From assembly GCA_905201305.1 (NCBI GenBank), contig CAJKNS010000125.1, positions 1-7,047 on the forward strand: a stretch of 7,047 bases of DNA, written 5' to 3'. Source of the stretch: an uncultured Eubacteriales bacterium. Its GTDB lineage: Bacteria; Bacillota; Clostridia; Oscillospirales; Oscillospiraceae. The position numbers and the translations under genes are program-made. Below the pieces are notes generated by a model. It searched no databases. It was not told where the DNA came from and worked only from the letters and a program-made list of their open reading frames with translations. Positions 5,992 through 7,047 of the stretch are shown piece after piece. Positions within the stretch are counted from its first letter, which is position 1. The number at the start of each line of letters is the position of its first letter.

Positions 5992-6806
5992 TGAAATCAA
6001 GACTGCTGGTGGCGGCAGTGGGCATTCCGCTGCTGCTGGTGATCCTGTTTGCTTGCCCGCCGATTGTTACGGCAGTGGCGATTTCTCTGCTTTCTGCCAT
6101 CGGCGCAAGAGAGTTTACAAAGACCACCGGCATCAACACCCAGGAGGGAATGCTGCTGGTGACCATGGCGGCGGCGTTTTTGCTGCCCATCTGGAGCTAT
6201 TTTGGAAGCCCAATTCTCATTGGCGCCTGCGGCGTGGTGATTCTGGGGCTTGTGCTGTTTACCCAGGCACTTTTGGCGTATCCCAAGGTGAAGTTTGAGG
6301 GTGTGGCGGGCTGCCTGTTCGCTGCGCTGGCGATTCCCATGTGCCTGAGCTCCATTGTACGGATTTTGGTGGGGGAGTTTGGACGGCATTATGTGCTGGT
6401 GCCCATTATGATCCCGTTTATTGCCGATGCAGGCGCATATTTTGCCGGAAAGTTTTTGGGCAAGCATAAAATGGCGCCGGTGCTCAGCCCTCATAAAACC
6501 GTTGAGGGCGCAGTTGGCGGTCTGGCTGCCGGTGTGCTTTCCATGGTGATCTATGGACTGGTGATGCAGTTTGGGCTGCATCTTACGTTCCACTATGGCT
6601 ATGCGGTGCTGTATGGACTCATTGGCTCCGTTGTGTCCATCATCGGTGATCTGTCCTTCTCCATGGTCAAGCGGGAGACGGGCATTAAGGATTACGGCAC
6701 GATTTTCCGCGCCCATGGGGGCGTGCTGGATCGGTTTGACAGCGTGATTTTTGCGGCTCCGGTGGTGGAGCTGCTGATTCTGCTGCTGCCGCTGCTTGGT
6801 AAGTAA
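5991..6806 (+). CDS. cdsA: Phosphatidate cytidylyltransferase (CDP-diglyceride synthase)
   Basis: This integral membrane enzyme makes CDP-diacylglycerol from phosphatidic acid and CTP, the branch point for bacterial phospholipids. The 271-residue protein is hydrophobic throughout, with about 7-8 likely membrane segments. It ends with the full family signature: SMVKRETGIKDYG (224-236), then AHGGVLDRFDS (241-251), containing the conserved Lys-Arg, Lys-Asp, His-Gly-Gly and Asp-Arg-x-Asp. FIADAGAYFAGK and the following LSPHKTVEGAVGG are also typical. GGAGG (5977-5981) lies inside the end of uppS, 9 nt before the ATG, and the start overlaps the uppS stop by one base. No broken or missing motif is seen. 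Confidence 0.97.
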   Translation: MKSRLLVAAVGIPLLLVILFACPPIVTAVAISLLSAIGAREFTKTTGINTQEGMLLVTMAAAFLLPIWSYFGSPILIGACGVVILGLVLFTQALLAYPKVKFEGVAGCLFAALAIPMCLSSIVRILVGEFGRHYVLVPIMIPFIADAGAYFAGKFLGKHKMAPVLSPHKTVEGAVGGLAAGVLSMVIYGLVMQFGLHLTFHYGYAVLYGLIGSVVSIIGDLSFSMVKRETGIKDYGTIFRAHGGVLDRFDSVIFAAPVVELLILLLPLLGK

Positions 6807-6810
6807 CAGG

Positions 6811-6835
6811 AAGACCGGAGCAGCGCTCCGGTCTT
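6811..6835 (+). terminator. Hairpin between cdsA and dxr, possible weak terminator or attenuator
   Basis: AAGACCGGAGC (6811-6821) and its exact complement (6825-6835) form an 11-bp perfect stem with a 3-nt loop (AGC), starting 4 nt after the cdsA stop. The following sequence is CTTAC, giving only a broken T tract with the stem end. Termination should be weak, and dxr probably receives read-through. An RNA-stability or processing role is equally possible. Confidence 0.5.
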
Positions 6836-6857
6836 CTTACAAAAGAAAGGCATAAGT

Positions 6858-7047
6858 ATGAAAATTGGTACTATATCTATTTTGGGAAGCACCGGCTCCA
6901 TTGGACGCCAAACTCTTTCCGTGGCGGAACATCTGGGCGTCAAGGTCTGTGCCCTGACTGCCAATGGCAATGTGGACCGGATCGAGGAGCAGGCGCGGAA
7001 GTTCCAGCCCAAGCTGTGCGTGATGATGGACCCGGAAGCGGCGGACG
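6858..7047 (+). CDS. dxr: 1-deoxy-D-xylulose 5-phosphate reductoisomerase, N-terminal part
   Basis: Only the first 63 codons lie in the window; the reading frame is open to the right edge. The enzyme converts DXP to MEP using NADPH, the second step of the MEP isoprenoid pathway that supplies UppS with its substrates. The N terminus has ISILGSTGSIGRQTL, with the GSTGSIG (10-16) nucleotide-binding loop typical of DXR, followed by a helix and VCALTANGNVD, where the family usually has a similar ALTAG/ALSAN stretch. AAAGG at 6846-6850 lies 7 nt before the ATG. It follows cdsA by 51 nt across a hairpin, matching the common uppS-cdsA-dxr order. The catalytic domain cannot be checked here. Confidence 0.92.
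   Translation, partial: MKIGTISILGSTGSIGRQTLSVAEHLGVKVCALTANGNVDRIEEQARKFQPKLCVMMDPEAAD

Noticed and set aside
1..7047. CRISPR array, insertion sequence, tRNA or rRNA genes
   Set aside because: No spaced direct repeats, transposase motifs, cloverleaf-like sequence or rRNA segments were found on either strand.

Overview
The window reads as chromosomal DNA from a GC-moderate (about 55% by eye) clostridial Firmicute, most like the gut Oscillospiraceae/Ruminococcaceae group. The basis is the housekeeping order pyrH-frr-uppS-cdsA-dxr, strong AAAGGAG-type ribosome binding sites, sigma-A-like promoters with 17-bp spacers, a CapA-family surface protein with one membrane anchor, and protein sequences of clostridial flavour. 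The genus cannot be fixed from the sequence alone.

Layout, left to right. Positions 1-231 hold no gene. They carry a leftward promoter (about 110-138) for something beyond the left edge and a rightward promoter (169-197) for the first gene. Positions 232-1890 (+) encode a membrane-anchored CapA-family protein whose usual NNH motif is replaced. A 15-bp hairpin (1898-1931) sits between the convergent ends of this gene and glnS and probably terminates both. Positions 1946-3628 (-) encode glutaminyl-tRNA synthetase, with a good promoter (TTGCAA-17-TATAAT) at 3714-3686. The 269-nt gap at 3629-3897 is a divergent control region: glnS leaves to the left and pyrH to the right. The operon pyrH (3898-4614), frr (4637-5191), uppS (5254-5991), cdsA (5991-6806) and dxr (6858 to the right edge, partial) then runs rightward.

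How the genes fit together. pyrH (UMP kinase) supplies UDP/UTP and so CTP. frr recycles ribosomes. dxr makes MEP for isoprenoids, uppS turns IPP/FPP into the undecaprenyl carrier for wall polymers, and cdsA makes CDP-diacylglycerol for phospholipids. The cluster therefore ties nucleotide supply, translation and envelope-precursor synthesis together. Two strong intercistronic hairpins (5205-5232 and 6811-6835) split the operon into pyrH-frr, uppS-cdsA and dxr, which suggests segment-by-segment tuning of expression.

This is mainly a core-genome region. I see no convincing undescribed system, mobile element, CRISPR array or RNA gene. The points most worth a second look are the altered metal/catalytic motif in the CapA-like protein, the hairpins inside the operon, the palindrome at the predicted glnS start site, and the absence of rpsB-tsf next to pyrH.
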